A stretch of 51,569 nucleotides of DNA from Burkholderia metallica (GTDB lineage Bacteria > Pseudomonadota > Gammaproteobacteria > Burkholderiales > Burkholderiaceae): NCBI RefSeq assembly GCF_902832845.1, contig NZ_CADFDB010000021.1:1-51569 (forward strand), read 5' to 3'. The notes under the pieces are model-generated. The model saw only the letters and a program-made list of their open reading frames with translations. It was not told the DNA's origin and ran no database searches. A program made the position numbers and the translations under genes. Of the stretch, positions 33,743 through 41,352 are shown in pieces (within the stretch, counting starts at the first letter, position 1; each line of letters begins with the position of its first letter).

Positions 33743-33758
33743 ACGATGCGCTACAAAG

Positions 33759-33778
33759 ACCCGGCCGCAGCCGGGTCA
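33759..33778 (-). terminator. Terminator-like hairpin of the 33786-34103 gene
   Basis: Eight-base arms GACCCGGC/GCCGGGTC with a four-base loop; on the minus strand TTTG follows. It starts eight bases after the stop of the leftward gene. Confidence 0.6.
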
Positions 33779-33785
33779 GGTTCGG

Positions 33786-34103
33786 TCAGCGAGCGCTTTC
33801 GATCTCAAGTGCGATCGCCAAGTCGCGCGCATTGGCCGGTTTCAACGACGCGCGATTCAGGTCCAGCGTGATGTCGAAGCCCTCGCCCTGTTCATAGTCG
33901 GCGTCCACGCCCTTGCGCGCGAAGAAGTTGCGCACTTCCGTGACGGTCTCGTCGCGCAAGCGCTCGAGGCCAAACGCATCCTTCAGCTCGTTCGCCGGGA
34001 TATTGAAGTGGTAAACCTGGTCGCCCGAACGGGCCACCCGTTGGATCGCGCTGTTGACAAACGCGTCGTACGCGCCCTGCAGGTAATCCTTATTCAGCGG
34101 CAT
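33786..34103 (-). CDS. Hypothetical protein with its own consensus promoter
   Basis: 105 residues from ATG 34103 (GGAGGG four bases upstream). Helical with VYHFNIPANELKDAFGLERL and VTEVRNFFARKGVDADYEQG, acidic, soluble. No family recognised. It is monocistronic: a near-perfect promoter just upstream and a hairpin terminator just downstream. Strong expression is likely, which is unusual for an unnamed plasmid gene; a regulatory or anti-host-defence role is conceivable. Confidence 0.7.
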   Translation of the reverse strand: MPLNKDYLQGAYDAFVNSAIQRVARSGDQVYHFNIPANELKDAFGLERLRDETVTEVRNFFARKGVDADYEQGEGFDITLDLNRASLKPANARDLAIALEIESAR

Positions 34104-34132
34104 TTCGCCCTCCATCTGGGATGTTTTCGGCG

Positions 34133-34160
34133 ATTATACGGGCCGCTTCTCGCGTGTCAA
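34133..34160 (-). promoter_or_regulatory. Consensus sigma-70 promoter
   Basis: Minus strand: exact TTGACA (34155-34160) and exact TATAAT (34133-34138), 16-base spacer, about 30 bases before the 34103 start codon. Imperfect repeats (AAGACTCGGTCAAGAGTC region, about 34168-34192) sit upstream and may be a regulator site. Confidence 0.82.
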
Positions 34161-34262
34161 TCAAATTCTTAACGGACTCTTGACCGAGTCTTATAGATCG
34201 TGTCCGATCTCCCACCCTGCTTCTGTCGTCGGTTCTCGCGCTTTACTTCCCGGGCCGGCCGC

Positions 34263-34622
34263 TCACGCAGCGGGCTCGTCATCCGGTGGTTCGGGATCTG
34301 GCAGGAACGAGATCTGGCCTGGCGGGATGATGAAGCTCGGCAACCAGTCGTCGAGCGCCGTACACACGCGCTCGTAGGCTGCGTCAAGCCCGGAACCGTC
34401 CGGTGCGTTGGGGGCGTCCGGAAACAAGCGCCGGCCGATCTCGATCATGTCGTCATCAAGGAAGCCGTATCGCCCCTTTTGCAGCATGGTCCACAGCGCA
34501 TCGTAGCGCTCGGCCTCGAGGGACATCAGACCGACCGACATCGCGTCGGCGATCCGGAACTTCATGTAGCCGATGCACCACTCAAGGAACATCTGCTGGA
34601 CGGCCGTCATCGGGGGTATCAC
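34263..34622 (-). CDS. Hypothetical protein, island gene
   Basis: 119 residues from GTG 34622 (GGAG eight bases upstream; ATG 34610 is an alternative with no site). Helical, aromatic-rich N terminus (VQQMFLEWCIGYMKFRIADA), acidic Pro-rich tail. Unknown family. Confidence 0.55.
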   Translation of the reverse strand: MIPPMTAVQQMFLEWCIGYMKFRIADAMSVGLMSLEAERYDALWTMLQKGRYGFLDDDMIEIGRRLFPDAPNAPDGSGLDAAYERVCTALDDWLPSFIIPPGQISFLPDPEPPDDEPAA

Positions 34623-34701
34623 TTCGCCATCTCCTCCGCCGCGCCTGCGTATCGCAGGACGGCCATTGGGATACCGTATGCGCCGGCCCGTCAGGCGGCG
34701 C

Positions 34702-34842
34702 TTACTGCGCGCCCCGGGACGCGTAGGCCGTGCACACGATGCACGCGGCGAACGTAATGACCGCCGGTTGGCTCCAGCCGAGCGCGAGGCACCCGACCGT
34801 CAATGAAAAGGCCAAAATCGCCGCACCGCCGAATCCGTTCAT
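34702..34842 (-). CDS. Small membrane protein (46 residues)
   Basis: MNGFGGAAILAFSLTVGCLA continues LGWSQPAVITFAACIVCTAY ASRGAQ: two hydrophobic helices. A purine-rich GAAGCGGGG precedes the ATG. Function unknown; size and shape fit a small plasmid or phage membrane protein. Confidence 0.5.
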   Translation of the reverse strand: MNGFGGAAILAFSLTVGCLALGWSQPAVITFAACIVCTAYASRGAQ

Positions 34843-34921
34843 CCCCGCTTCAATTCTGTTCTCAGGCGCAGTGTCGTGCGTCGGTGGCGCCCATCGTGCC
34901 GCCGGCGGCCGCCACGCCGCG

Positions 34922-35332
34922 TTACGTCGCCGATCGCAGCCAGTTTTCGACCGGCAGCCCGGCGACCCGGGTGAATTCAGCCGTGTTGTCCGTGACCAGG
35001 ACCGCGTCGACGGCCAACGCATGCGCGGCGATCAGCATGTCGTTGGCGCCGATCAGCTGGCCTTGCTTCTCGAGCTCGGCCCGCAACCGCCCGTAGCACC
35101 GGTCCGCGTCGGGCTGCAGCGGCAACACGGTCAGGCTTGCGAGCAGCTGCTCGACGCGCTGCGCGAGCGCTGACGAGCCACGCTTCCAGACGCCGAACCG
35201 TAACTCGGCGGCGACGATGATCGAGGTGCACACTTGCTCCGGCGGAGTTTCTCCGATCCGGGCGGCGCATGCGCCGCGCGGGTCGCGGATCACGTTCGAC
35301 AGGATATTGGTGTCGAGCAGATACAGCGTCAT
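34922..35332 (-). CDS. vapC: VapC-family PIN-domain toxin
   Basis: 136-residue PIN ribonuclease. The acidic active-site residues are visible in LYLLDTNILS (first Asp), ICAELRFG-like VAAELRFGVW (Glu), IGANDMLIAAHAL (Asp) and LVTDNTAEF (Asp). It overlaps vapB by four bases (ATGA), the usual coupled order. VapC toxins cut tRNA or rRNA when the antitoxin decays, stabilising the plasmid in its host. Confidence 0.93.
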   Translation of the reverse strand: MTLYLLDTNILSNVIRDPRGACAARIGETPPEQVCTSIIVAAELRFGVWKRGSSALAQRVEQLLASLTVLPLQPDADRCYGRLRAELEKQGQLIGANDMLIAAHALAVDAVLVTDNTAEFTRVAGLPVENWLRSAT

Positions 35333-35571
35333 TCGATGTCGACCGGTTCAGCCGGAAGGTCCTCGATGTCCGGAAAGGTCTCGTCCAGCGGGGTCCATTG
35401 GGCGAACAGCTCGCGCAAGGGCGCGGCCTCTACGGGCTCAATGATCAAGCGGCGGCCTTCCCGGTGGATGGTGACCTCCGAAACCGGCAGTTCGAATTCG
35501 CGCGGGATCCGCACGGCCTGGCTTCGCCCGTTGCGAAACAGGCGCGCGTGGCGGGTGTCATGGGTGGGCAT
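35329..35571 (-). CDS. vapB: VapB-family antitoxin
   Basis: 80 residues; GGAGG six bases before ATG 35571. N-terminal AbrB/SpoVT-like DNA-binding part (ARLFRNGRSQAVRIPREFEL, SEVTIHREGRRLII) and a C-terminal toxin-binding tail with FAQWTPLDETFPDIED. Binds VapC and represses the operon. A small palindrome lies upstream at 35601-35614. Confidence 0.9.
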   Translation of the reverse strand: MPTHDTRHARLFRNGRSQAVRIPREFELPVSEVTIHREGRRLIIEPVEAAPLRELFAQWTPLDETFPDIEDLPAEPVDIE

Positions 35572-35600
35572 GGGGTACCTCCAATTCAAACGGTCTGGCA

Positions 35601-35614
35601 TATGCCACAGCATA
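35601..35614. promoter_or_regulatory. Candidate vapBC operator
   Basis: TATGC-CACA-GCATA, an inverted repeat about 30 bases upstream of the vapB start. VapB antitoxins usually bind such repeats to control their operon; binding here is inferred. Confidence 0.45.
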
Positions 35615-35688
35615 TACAAGCCAACGCGAATTCGCAATGCACTCATGTCCATGTCGGCGCACCGATCGATCTTGCTGCTTGGAGTAAA

Positions 35689-36720
35689 TCACTTGCTGTT
35701 GCGGGCCCGTTTCGGTTCAAGTGGGTGTTCGCGACTCACGCTCCGTGCAGGTTTGTCGGCGCGCAGCCCGCGAAACGACGGATGACGCAACTGTCCGGTC
35801 GGCGTCCACTCGAGAAACGCTACTTCGGCAACGAACTCCGGCTTCAGCCAGTGGAATTCGCGGTCGGCGTCGGGTTCCGGCGCGCGGACGAACGGCGAGC
35901 GCCTGCGGCCCAAGGATGCAAGGCGGTCTTCAAATACCCGTGCCTGGCGGGGCGCGAAGCGCGGCGCGACGTGCCCGACGTAACGCAGCTGTCCGCCTTC
36001 CTCGTACACGCCGAGCAGAACCGCTCGCACGCCCGCGGTGGCGCCCTTACAGCGCGAAAATCCGCCGATGACGAACTCCTGGCGTTTACTGCATTTGAGT
36101 CTGATCCAGCGGTCCGATCTTCCCGAGCGATACGGCGCGTCCACCCGCTTGCCCATGATTCCCTCTAGGCCGAGGGCACACGCCGAGGCCAGCATGGCGT
36201 CGGGGTGGGCATCGATCGCCTCAGAGAAGCGCCCCTCGTTCCCGAGAATTTCGGCCTCGAGCTTCGTTAGCGTGGCGCGGCGTTCTCGCCACGTCCACGG
36301 CCGGAGATCATTGTTGTTAAGCCACATCAGGTCGAAGACGACAAGCGAAATTCCTGCAGTTCGACGTCTATCAAACGCATTCTGCAGGCCGTTGAAGTTT
36401 GGCCGCCCCTCTGTATCGAACCAGACGGCCTCCGCATCAAGCCACGCACCGTTGACCGGCAATCGTTCAAGGGCGGACCTCAGGTGCGGTAGTCGGGCAG
36501 TCCAGTCGTGGCCGTTCCTGGTGAAGATTCGAACGTCACCGGCGTCGATACGCGCGAGCATCCGGTAGCCGTCGAATTTGATCTCATATCCCCACTCTCC
36601 TGACGTTGGGGGTTCTGCAGCAAGCACACCAAGCGACGGCTCGATGAATTCCGGCATGCGTCTATTTCTGGCTACTGGCGTCCGGGCACGGATGCCGCGC
36701 TCACTTGTCCACCGCCCCAT
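35689..36720 (-). CDS. ATP-dependent DNA ligase (LigD-type ligase domain)
   Basis: 343 residues with GAGGAGGG just before ATG 36720. Motif I is YEIKFDGYR, with the AMP-accepting Lys at residue 48; motif III LVVFDLMWL; motif IV GLEGIMGKR; motif V RWIRLKCSKRQEFVIGG; then the OB-fold (LLGVYEEGGQLRYVGHV, PEFVAEVAFLEWTPTGQLRHPSFRGLR). It is a stand-alone ligase without the LigD polymerase or phosphoesterase domains and no Ku gene is nearby. It may seal breaks during transfer or repair. Located between vapBC and the partition locus. Confidence 0.9.
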   Translation of the reverse strand: MGRWTSERGIRARTPVARNRRMPEFIEPSLGVLAAEPPTSGEWGYEIKFDGYRMLARIDAGDVRIFTRNGHDWTARLPHLRSALERLPVNGAWLDAEAVWFDTEGRPNFNGLQNAFDRRRTAGISLVVFDLMWLNNNDLRPWTWRERRATLTKLEAEILGNEGRFSEAIDAHPDAMLASACALGLEGIMGKRVDAPYRSGRSDRWIRLKCSKRQEFVIGGFSRCKGATAGVRAVLLGVYEEGGQLRYVGHVAPRFAPRQARVFEDRLASLGRRRSPFVRAPEPDADREFHWLKPEFVAEVAFLEWTPTGQLRHPSFRGLRADKPARSVSREHPLEPKRARNSK

Positions 36721-36792
36721 ATGCCCTCCTCGCTTTGAAGGTATGTGGGCAATCTATATGCCCGTTGCCTGGGGCGTTTGACTAGGCCAGAC

Positions 36793-37033
36793 CGATCTTG
36801 GCTCGAGCCAAGATCGGCCGTCCAGAGAGTGAATGCACTGTTCAGGATTGGTGGCAATCGTAACCTCCCCAATCTCAGCAAGGTGCTTCCGCGGAATCTT
36901 GGCTCGAGCCAACTCGTGGGCATCTTGTGAGACTCCCTATGGAAACCCGTCTTGGCTCGAGCCAAGACCGTTTAGAACCGAGGTTCATATGTGACCATTC
37001 AACATCGGATCTGCGATCTTGGCTCGGGCCAAG
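36793..37033. repeat. parS: parS-like centromere: four 16-bp palindromes
   Basis: Consensus CTTGGCTCGAGCCAAG. Copies at 36797-36812 (perfect, and extended to a 24-bp palindrome 36793-36816), 36898-36913 (last base differs), 36951-36966 (perfect) and 37018-37033 (one base different). They lie upstream of parA; a fifth copy, missing one base, is inside parB at 37985-37999. This is the expected layout for a ParB-binding centromere; binding is inferred. Confidence 0.85.
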
Positions 37034-37109
37034 CCTGTGGTATTTTCGATTTCAATCGTTGTTACTTGACCACATTCCGTAAAAATCACAAAAAAATATA
37101 ACGATTTTA

Positions 37110-37137
37110 TTGACTTATTTTGATTGAAGAATAAAAC
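37110..37137 (+). promoter_or_regulatory. Candidate parAB promoter
   Basis: TTGACT (37110-37115), 16-base spacer, TAAAAC (37132-37137), about 40 bases before parA in a strongly AT-rich stretch. Confidence 0.5.
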
Positions 37138-37175
37138 TCCGAACGTCGAAACGAACACTTTCCGATGGAGGTGAA

Positions 37176-37847
37176 ATGGTCATCACAGTTGGGGCGGAAA
37201 AAGGCGGCGTTGGGAAGACACGCTTAGCAACGCACATAGCAGCGTTAGCTGCAACGAACGACGTTGACGTGGTTCTTCTCGATACGGACAAGCAGGGGTC
37301 CGCGATGAGCTGGTCACGAATTCGAAACGAGGAGGGCGTTACACCAGCCATTCCCGTGCTCGCTCTTCCGGCGAATCCAGCACGAGAGCTGGCAAATCTT
37401 GCCAACAAGTACACCCTCGTCGTGGTCGACATCGGTGCGCAGAACTACCGGACGATGCTCGAATGCGCACTGTTATCCGATCTCGTGTTGGTCCCGTGTG
37501 GGCCTGATCAACAAGAGGTGGAGTCGACCCTGAATGTCTTCGCGACCCTTAAAGACATGGGGCCGCGGCATGAAAGCGGGGAGATCCCTGCATACGTGGT
37601 GCTCACTCGGGTGTCGCCGGTCGAAGGATCGAAGGCGACTGCGGAATTGCGAGCATATTTGAAAAGCGAAGACATTCGACTTTTCGATTCACAGATCCCA
37701 CAGAGAGAAGCTTGGCGTGCGACGGGCAAGACCGGGCGGGCCGTTCACGAGCTGAAGGGCCGTGATCGGTCGAAGAAGGCGCTAGACGAGATGGAGGCGG
37801 TCTATCGGGAAATCATCGAACGGATCAATGGTGCGGAGGTCAAGTAA
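37176..37847 (+). CDS. parA: Plasmid partition ATPase ParA
   Basis: 223 residues, GGAGG before ATG 37176. Deviant Walker A KGGVGKTRLATH begins at residue 9; Walker A' is VVLLDTDKQGSAMSW; Walker B VVVDIGAQN. No N-terminal helix-turn-helix, so a short type Ib-like ParA; the centromere upstream of the gene suits that class, where ParB rather than ParA controls the operon. The stop overlaps the parB start by one base. Confidence 0.92.
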   Translation: MVITVGAEKGGVGKTRLATHIAALAATNDVDVVLLDTDKQGSAMSWSRIRNEEGVTPAIPVLALPANPARELANLANKYTLVVVDIGAQNYRTMLECALLSDLVLVPCGPDQQEVESTLNVFATLKDMGPRHESGEIPAYVVLTRVSPVEGSKATAELRAYLKSEDIRLFDSQIPQREAWRATGKTGRAVHELKGRDRSKKALDEMEAVYREIIERINGAEVK

Positions 37848-38812
37848 TGGCTACGTTTAAGAAAAAAGCCGTCGCGGTCGAACGGGTTGCAGCGGTGGAA
37901 GATGCCGCTTCGTTGGCTCCCATCGTGGGCGATCCGCGCATGGCGCCGCCTGCGGCGACTGTCTCCCAGCTTCGGGGGGGCGAGGTTGGCTCGAGCCAAG
38001 AGCCTGCTAGATATGAAATTGGGCAAACGTATGAAGTCCCAGTTGGCAAAATTAAATCGAATTCTGTTAACCCAAGGGCCATCTATACAGCTTCTTCGGT
38101 ATCTGAAATGGCGGAGTCGCTCGCGGCCCGCGGGCAGGGGCAGTCCGCGAGTGCCTATCAGGATGAAGCGGGCGACCTCGTACTAATTGACGGAGAGAGG
38201 CGCCTTCGCGGGGCTCGCACAGCAGGTCTTCCTACGCTGCGGCTTGAGATCCGGCCGAAACCAGCCAGTGAGCGGGAGCTGTATGAGGAAGCCCGCGCTG
38301 CTAACGTGGAACGGAAGGATCAGAGCCCGCTCGACGACGCGATCAAATGGAAGGAATTGCTATCGCGGAAAATCTATCCGACGCAAGCGGCTCTCGCCAA
38401 AGCGTTGAAGCTCGGGGAAGATCATGTAAGCCGGACTCTGTCGCTTTCTCAATTGCCGAGCAAGATAGTTCAAGCCGCGGCTGAATATCCCGAACTTCTT
38501 TCTCTCAAAATGCTGAACGCAATTCGAGAATTCTGGGAGGTGAAAGGGGAAGATGAGACCCTCGACCTTATCTCCGAAGCGGCCAAAAGTGGAATGGGTT
38601 ACCGCGATGTAGCTGCTCGCCGTAAAGCTGCTGCGAAAGGGACGGTTCGCCGGCCCAGGTCGACGCGTGAGCAACTGACCTTCCGCGGAGCGAAGGGCGA
38701 GTTTAAATCGTTTGAAGAAGATGGCCGGATCGAGTTGAAGCTGAAGGGGCTGGCGCCGGACGTCGCGGCAGAAATCAGCGAAAAGATTTTGGCTCTCTTT
38801 CCGAAGGAATAG
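37847..38812 (+). CDS. parB: Plasmid partition protein ParB
   Basis: 321 residues. ParB/Srx-like N domain with VPVGKIKSNSVNPR, SVSEMAESLAARGQ and LIDGERRLRGARTAGL (the GERRxRA-like box); central helix-turn-helix YPTQAALAKALKLGEDHVSR TLSL; C-terminal dimerisation part after a basic linker. A parS-like palindrome sits inside the coding sequence at 37985-37999, encoding GSSQEPA. Expected to spread from the parS sites and pair with ParA. Confidence 0.92.
   Translation: MATFKKKAVAVERVAAVEDAASLAPIVGDPRMAPPAATVSQLRGGEVGSSQEPARYEIGQTYEVPVGKIKSNSVNPRAIYTASSVSEMAESLAARGQGQSASAYQDEAGDLVLIDGERRLRGARTAGLPTLRLEIRPKPASERELYEEARAANVERKDQSPLDDAIKWKELLSRKIYPTQAALAKALKLGEDHVSRTLSLSQLPSKIVQAAAEYPELLSLKMLNAIREFWEVKGEDETLDLISEAAKSGMGYRDVAARRKAAAKGTVRRPRSTREQLTFRGAKGEFKSFEEDGRIELKLKGLAPDVAAEISEKILALFPKE
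37985..37999. repeat. Fifth parS-like site, inside parB
   Basis: TTGGCTCGAGCCAAG, 15 of 16 consensus bases, within codons 47-52 of parB. Confidence 0.75.
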
Positions 38813-38913
38813 CGCGGCTGTTAGAGCGGGAAGCGAGTTGGAATCGATAACGGGGTGTCCCCTTGATGACGCAGGAGGACGTTGCTCACGCGACCGAGCA
38901 TGGTACAAGGCTA

Positions 38914-39512
38914 TCGTTTATGCAGCGATGGAAGCTAGCGTTGCCTAGTAGCTTGGACTCGTCTCTGGAGCGATGGAGGGTGACGTTCTTCCAGCGATGC
39001 TCTATATGGGGCGGGCACGAGCGCGGGAGTGTGTACTCACCTTGCAGCGCGGCAGCCTGACGGTATTGTCTCGTTCTTCCAGCGATGCTGACAGGGCGGG
39101 GTCGTCTCTCCAGCGATGGTTGGGAGGACCACTATGTCTCGCAGTGTCGTTCATCCAGCGATGATTTGCCGTTCCGACGCGGCTCTGTTGGCGCGGAGGT
39201 ATCGTGCTTACAACGATGGATAGGTGGATTAGAAAAAGATTAAAAGAAGATTAGGCGCTGTGGACAACAGCGGTAGCCGATTGATTACAAAGATGTTTTT
39301 TGCAAGGCTCGCTCGCTGGAAGAACGATAGTGGCATCGCTGGCGATACGAGTGCTGCCTCGCTGGAGGCACGATTGACCACGTTGGAAGCACGATAGGGG
39401 CATCACGCTGGAGGAACGAGGAACATCGCTGCAGTGACGAACGTGCCGTGATACCTCGCTGGAGGCACGATAGTCTCGTAGTTTTTTTGCTGAACCATCG
39501 CTGGAGAGACGA
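38914..39512. other. Iteron replication origin with two opposed repeat clusters
   Basis: Left cluster: seven direct copies near TCGTTCTTCCAGCGATG at 38914, 38959, 38983, 39071, 39102, 39147 and 39202. Right cluster: eight inverted copies (form CATCGCTGGAAGAACGA) between about 39311 and 39512. Between them lies an AT-rich stretch (39231-39256) and a DnaA-box-like TTGTCCACA (minus strand, about 39260-39268). The rep gene follows directly. This is the standard plan of a theta-replicating iteron plasmid; the initiator is expected to bind the repeats both to start and to limit replication. Iterons in both orientations at this number are notable. Confidence 0.88.
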
Positions 39513-39522
39513 GACAAGGGTC

Positions 39523-39550
39523 TTGATGGCGAAATTCACGTACTTATACT
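39523..39550 (+). promoter_or_regulatory. Candidate rep promoter
   Basis: TTGATG (39523-39528), 16-base spacer, TATACT (39545-39550). It overlaps the edge of the right iteron cluster, so bound initiator could repress it. Transcription would start at or next to the ATG at 39557, giving a leaderless mRNA; no ribosome site is visible before that ATG. Confidence 0.5.
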
Positions 39551-39556
39551 TCTCGC

Positions 39557-40414
39557 ATGGCAAATTCCATCGTCGACCAGGTGAAAGCGATCGCAGCCCG
39601 AGCTAGCAGCGCGGGTGTGGAAACGCAATCTCATCCGACACAGATTCCACTGTGGCCGGCGAACGTTCGTGGGATGCCAAACGCCCTCGCGCGCTCGGCA
39701 CTGTTCAACGTGAACAAATCGAATGCGCCGCGTAGCCGAATGGAGAAGGCGCTGATCGCAAGCGTTGATGGCGTCGAAATTTCGTTTAGTGGGGAAGAGC
39801 TTAGACAGGACGACGCGGACGTCTTTCTTGAAGTGCTTCACCTGGCCCGTGATACTCAGCTGAACGAGAAGGTGGAATTCACAGGCTACAGCTTGTTGAA
39901 GTCGCTTGGCTGGGGCACGTCGGTAAAGTGTTACGACAGGCTCGTGACGACACTGGAGCGGCTGCAAGCCGGGCAAGTCAAGGTTCGCTTCACGGGCAAC
40001 AAAAAGGGGTTTGTCGGGTCGTTGATTCGTAAATTTCTGTGGAAGGAAGGCACCGAAACGGGAACGGACGGCAAGACGAGGTGGGTGGCGTACGTCGAAC
40101 CGGAAATCGTCGCACTATTCTCTGATGACGATTACACGCGGCTCGCGCGCGAGCAGCGTCAGCGACTGCGATATGAGTTGTCGAAATGGTTGCATACGTA
40201 CTACCACACCCATGCAGTGCCTTTCGCGCATTCCGTACGTTTCCTTCATCGTCAGTGCGGTTCGCAGACGAAAGAGTTGTTCCACTTTCGCGCGAATTTG
40301 AAGAAGGCACTCGACGAGCTCGTAAAAGAAGGCTTCTTGGTCAGTTGGACCATTGATAAGTCTGACCTTGTGCACGTTGTACGAACATCGTCACGCGGTG
40401 CTATAGCGGCCTGA
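39557..40414 (+). CDS. TrfA-like plasmid replication initiator
   Basis: 285 residues, soluble, matching the TrfA family plan: IPLWPANVRGMPNALARSAL FNV near the N terminus, then LARDTQLNEKVEFTGYSLL, FTGNKKGFVGSLIRKFLWKE, and the winged-helix part LRYELSKWLHTYYHTHAVPF. TrfA proteins bind iterons and load the host helicase. It directly follows the iteron clusters. The first ATG lacks a ribosome site; a shorter product from ATG 39674 (MPNALARSA) is possible, recalling the two TrfA forms of RK2. The family call is confident, the incompatibility group is not assignable. Confidence 0.85.
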   Translation: MANSIVDQVKAIAARASSAGVETQSHPTQIPLWPANVRGMPNALARSALFNVNKSNAPRSRMEKALIASVDGVEISFSGEELRQDDADVFLEVLHLARDTQLNEKVEFTGYSLLKSLGWGTSVKCYDRLVTTLERLQAGQVKVRFTGNKKGFVGSLIRKFLWKEGTETGTDGKTRWVAYVEPEIVALFSDDDYTRLAREQRQRLRYELSKWLHTYYHTHAVPFAHSVRFLHRQCGSQTKELFHFRANLKKALDELVKEGFLVSWTIDKSDLVHVVRTSSRGAIAA

Positions 40415-40572
40415 AATGCGAGTGGCAAAGTTCGACGGCTGCGGTCGTAGTGTGACGAGGATTGCCGGTGTTGGTGGTCTGCTGTATTTATGAAGGATTA
40501 AGATCAAGAAGTACTCTTGCCCGCAAGCCCGTTTTTTTTGCTTTTTTGCTTATCCACGGGAGCGCCAGACAA

Positions 40573-41352
40573 ATGGGCGGTGGCCGATACGACCAAAGGT
40601 TGGTGGTAATAGTGGCATGCATGGCAAGCTTCTCTGCATCTGCGGCGTCCGTGTGTCGATTGGGTCCTAATAGTACTCGTCCGCCGTGGGTGCCTCGGAT
40701 TGAGGCGCCCTTTAAGGCTTTCCACATTGGCGATCCACCGGGTATGAAGCCAACTCCGTTTAAATTGAACGACGGGTTGTCGCCTTTGCGCGCGAGGAGT
40801 TGTGTTGACGGCGCATCAAAGCCCGTCTATTTGAACGTCGAAGCCCACGGAGAAACTGGCGTCATCTACGTTGCATCTGGGTCGTGCCTGGATACGTTTG
40901 TTCCTAAGGCCGAGATTTCAAGCGGTTGCGAGGGGGCTCCGAATTGCTCGTCGATTCATTGGGAGAACTGGTGTTATGAGGACGGGAAGCCGTCGTACAT
41001 AGGATTTCAGGGCAATCTCTCAAATCGTGGGAGCTACTATGTTGAATCGGCATCAGTCGATGACGCGACCGTATTCGTTCGGGGCTCCGGTCGATTCCTT
41101 ATTGATCGAGGTCAAAGTGAGCGGACGTTTTTGCTGTCGTCGGTGAAGTCCCAGCGGCTGCTCGTATGTTCGAATTTCCCTCGACTGGTTATATCTGTCT
41201 CGAGCGATCCTTTCGGACGTCATCAAAGTGGACAGATGATTGCGTCCTCTGCCTGTACCGCAGTCGAAGGAAATGCCGTGTGGGTACAGCCACCTGAAGG
41301 CACACACCTTCAATACAGCGGGACATATCAGTTGCTTAAGTCCGAAAAATGA
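40573..41352 (+). CDS. Secreted Cys-rich hypothetical protein
   Basis: 259 residues from ATG 40573 (frame open from 40462). The N terminus RYDQRLVVIVACMASFSASA followed by ASV fits a signal peptide with cleavage near ASA-AS. The mature part has many Cys in pairs (SSGCEGAPNCSSIHWENWC) and beta-rich sequence, suggesting a disulfide-bonded periplasmic or secreted protein. No family recognised. No clear ribosome site. Isolated between rep and the end of dnaE2, probably a cargo gene. Confidence 0.55.
   Translation: MGGGRYDQRLVVIVACMASFSASAASVCRLGPNSTRPPWVPRIEAPFKAFHIGDPPGMKPTPFKLNDGLSPLRARSCVDGASKPVYLNVEAHGETGVIYVASGSCLDTFVPKAEISSGCEGAPNCSSIHWENWCYEDGKPSYIGFQGNLSNRGSYYVESASVDDATVFVRGSGRFLIDRGQSERTFLLSSVKSQRLLVCSNFPRLVISVSSDPFGRHQSGQMIASSACTAVEGNAVWVQPPEGTHLQYSGTYQLLKSEK

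Noticed and set aside
38914-39512. Spaced repeats that might be taken for a CRISPR array
   Set aside because: Unit is only 17 bases, spacing is irregular, two orientations are present and a replication initiator follows; iterons explain it.
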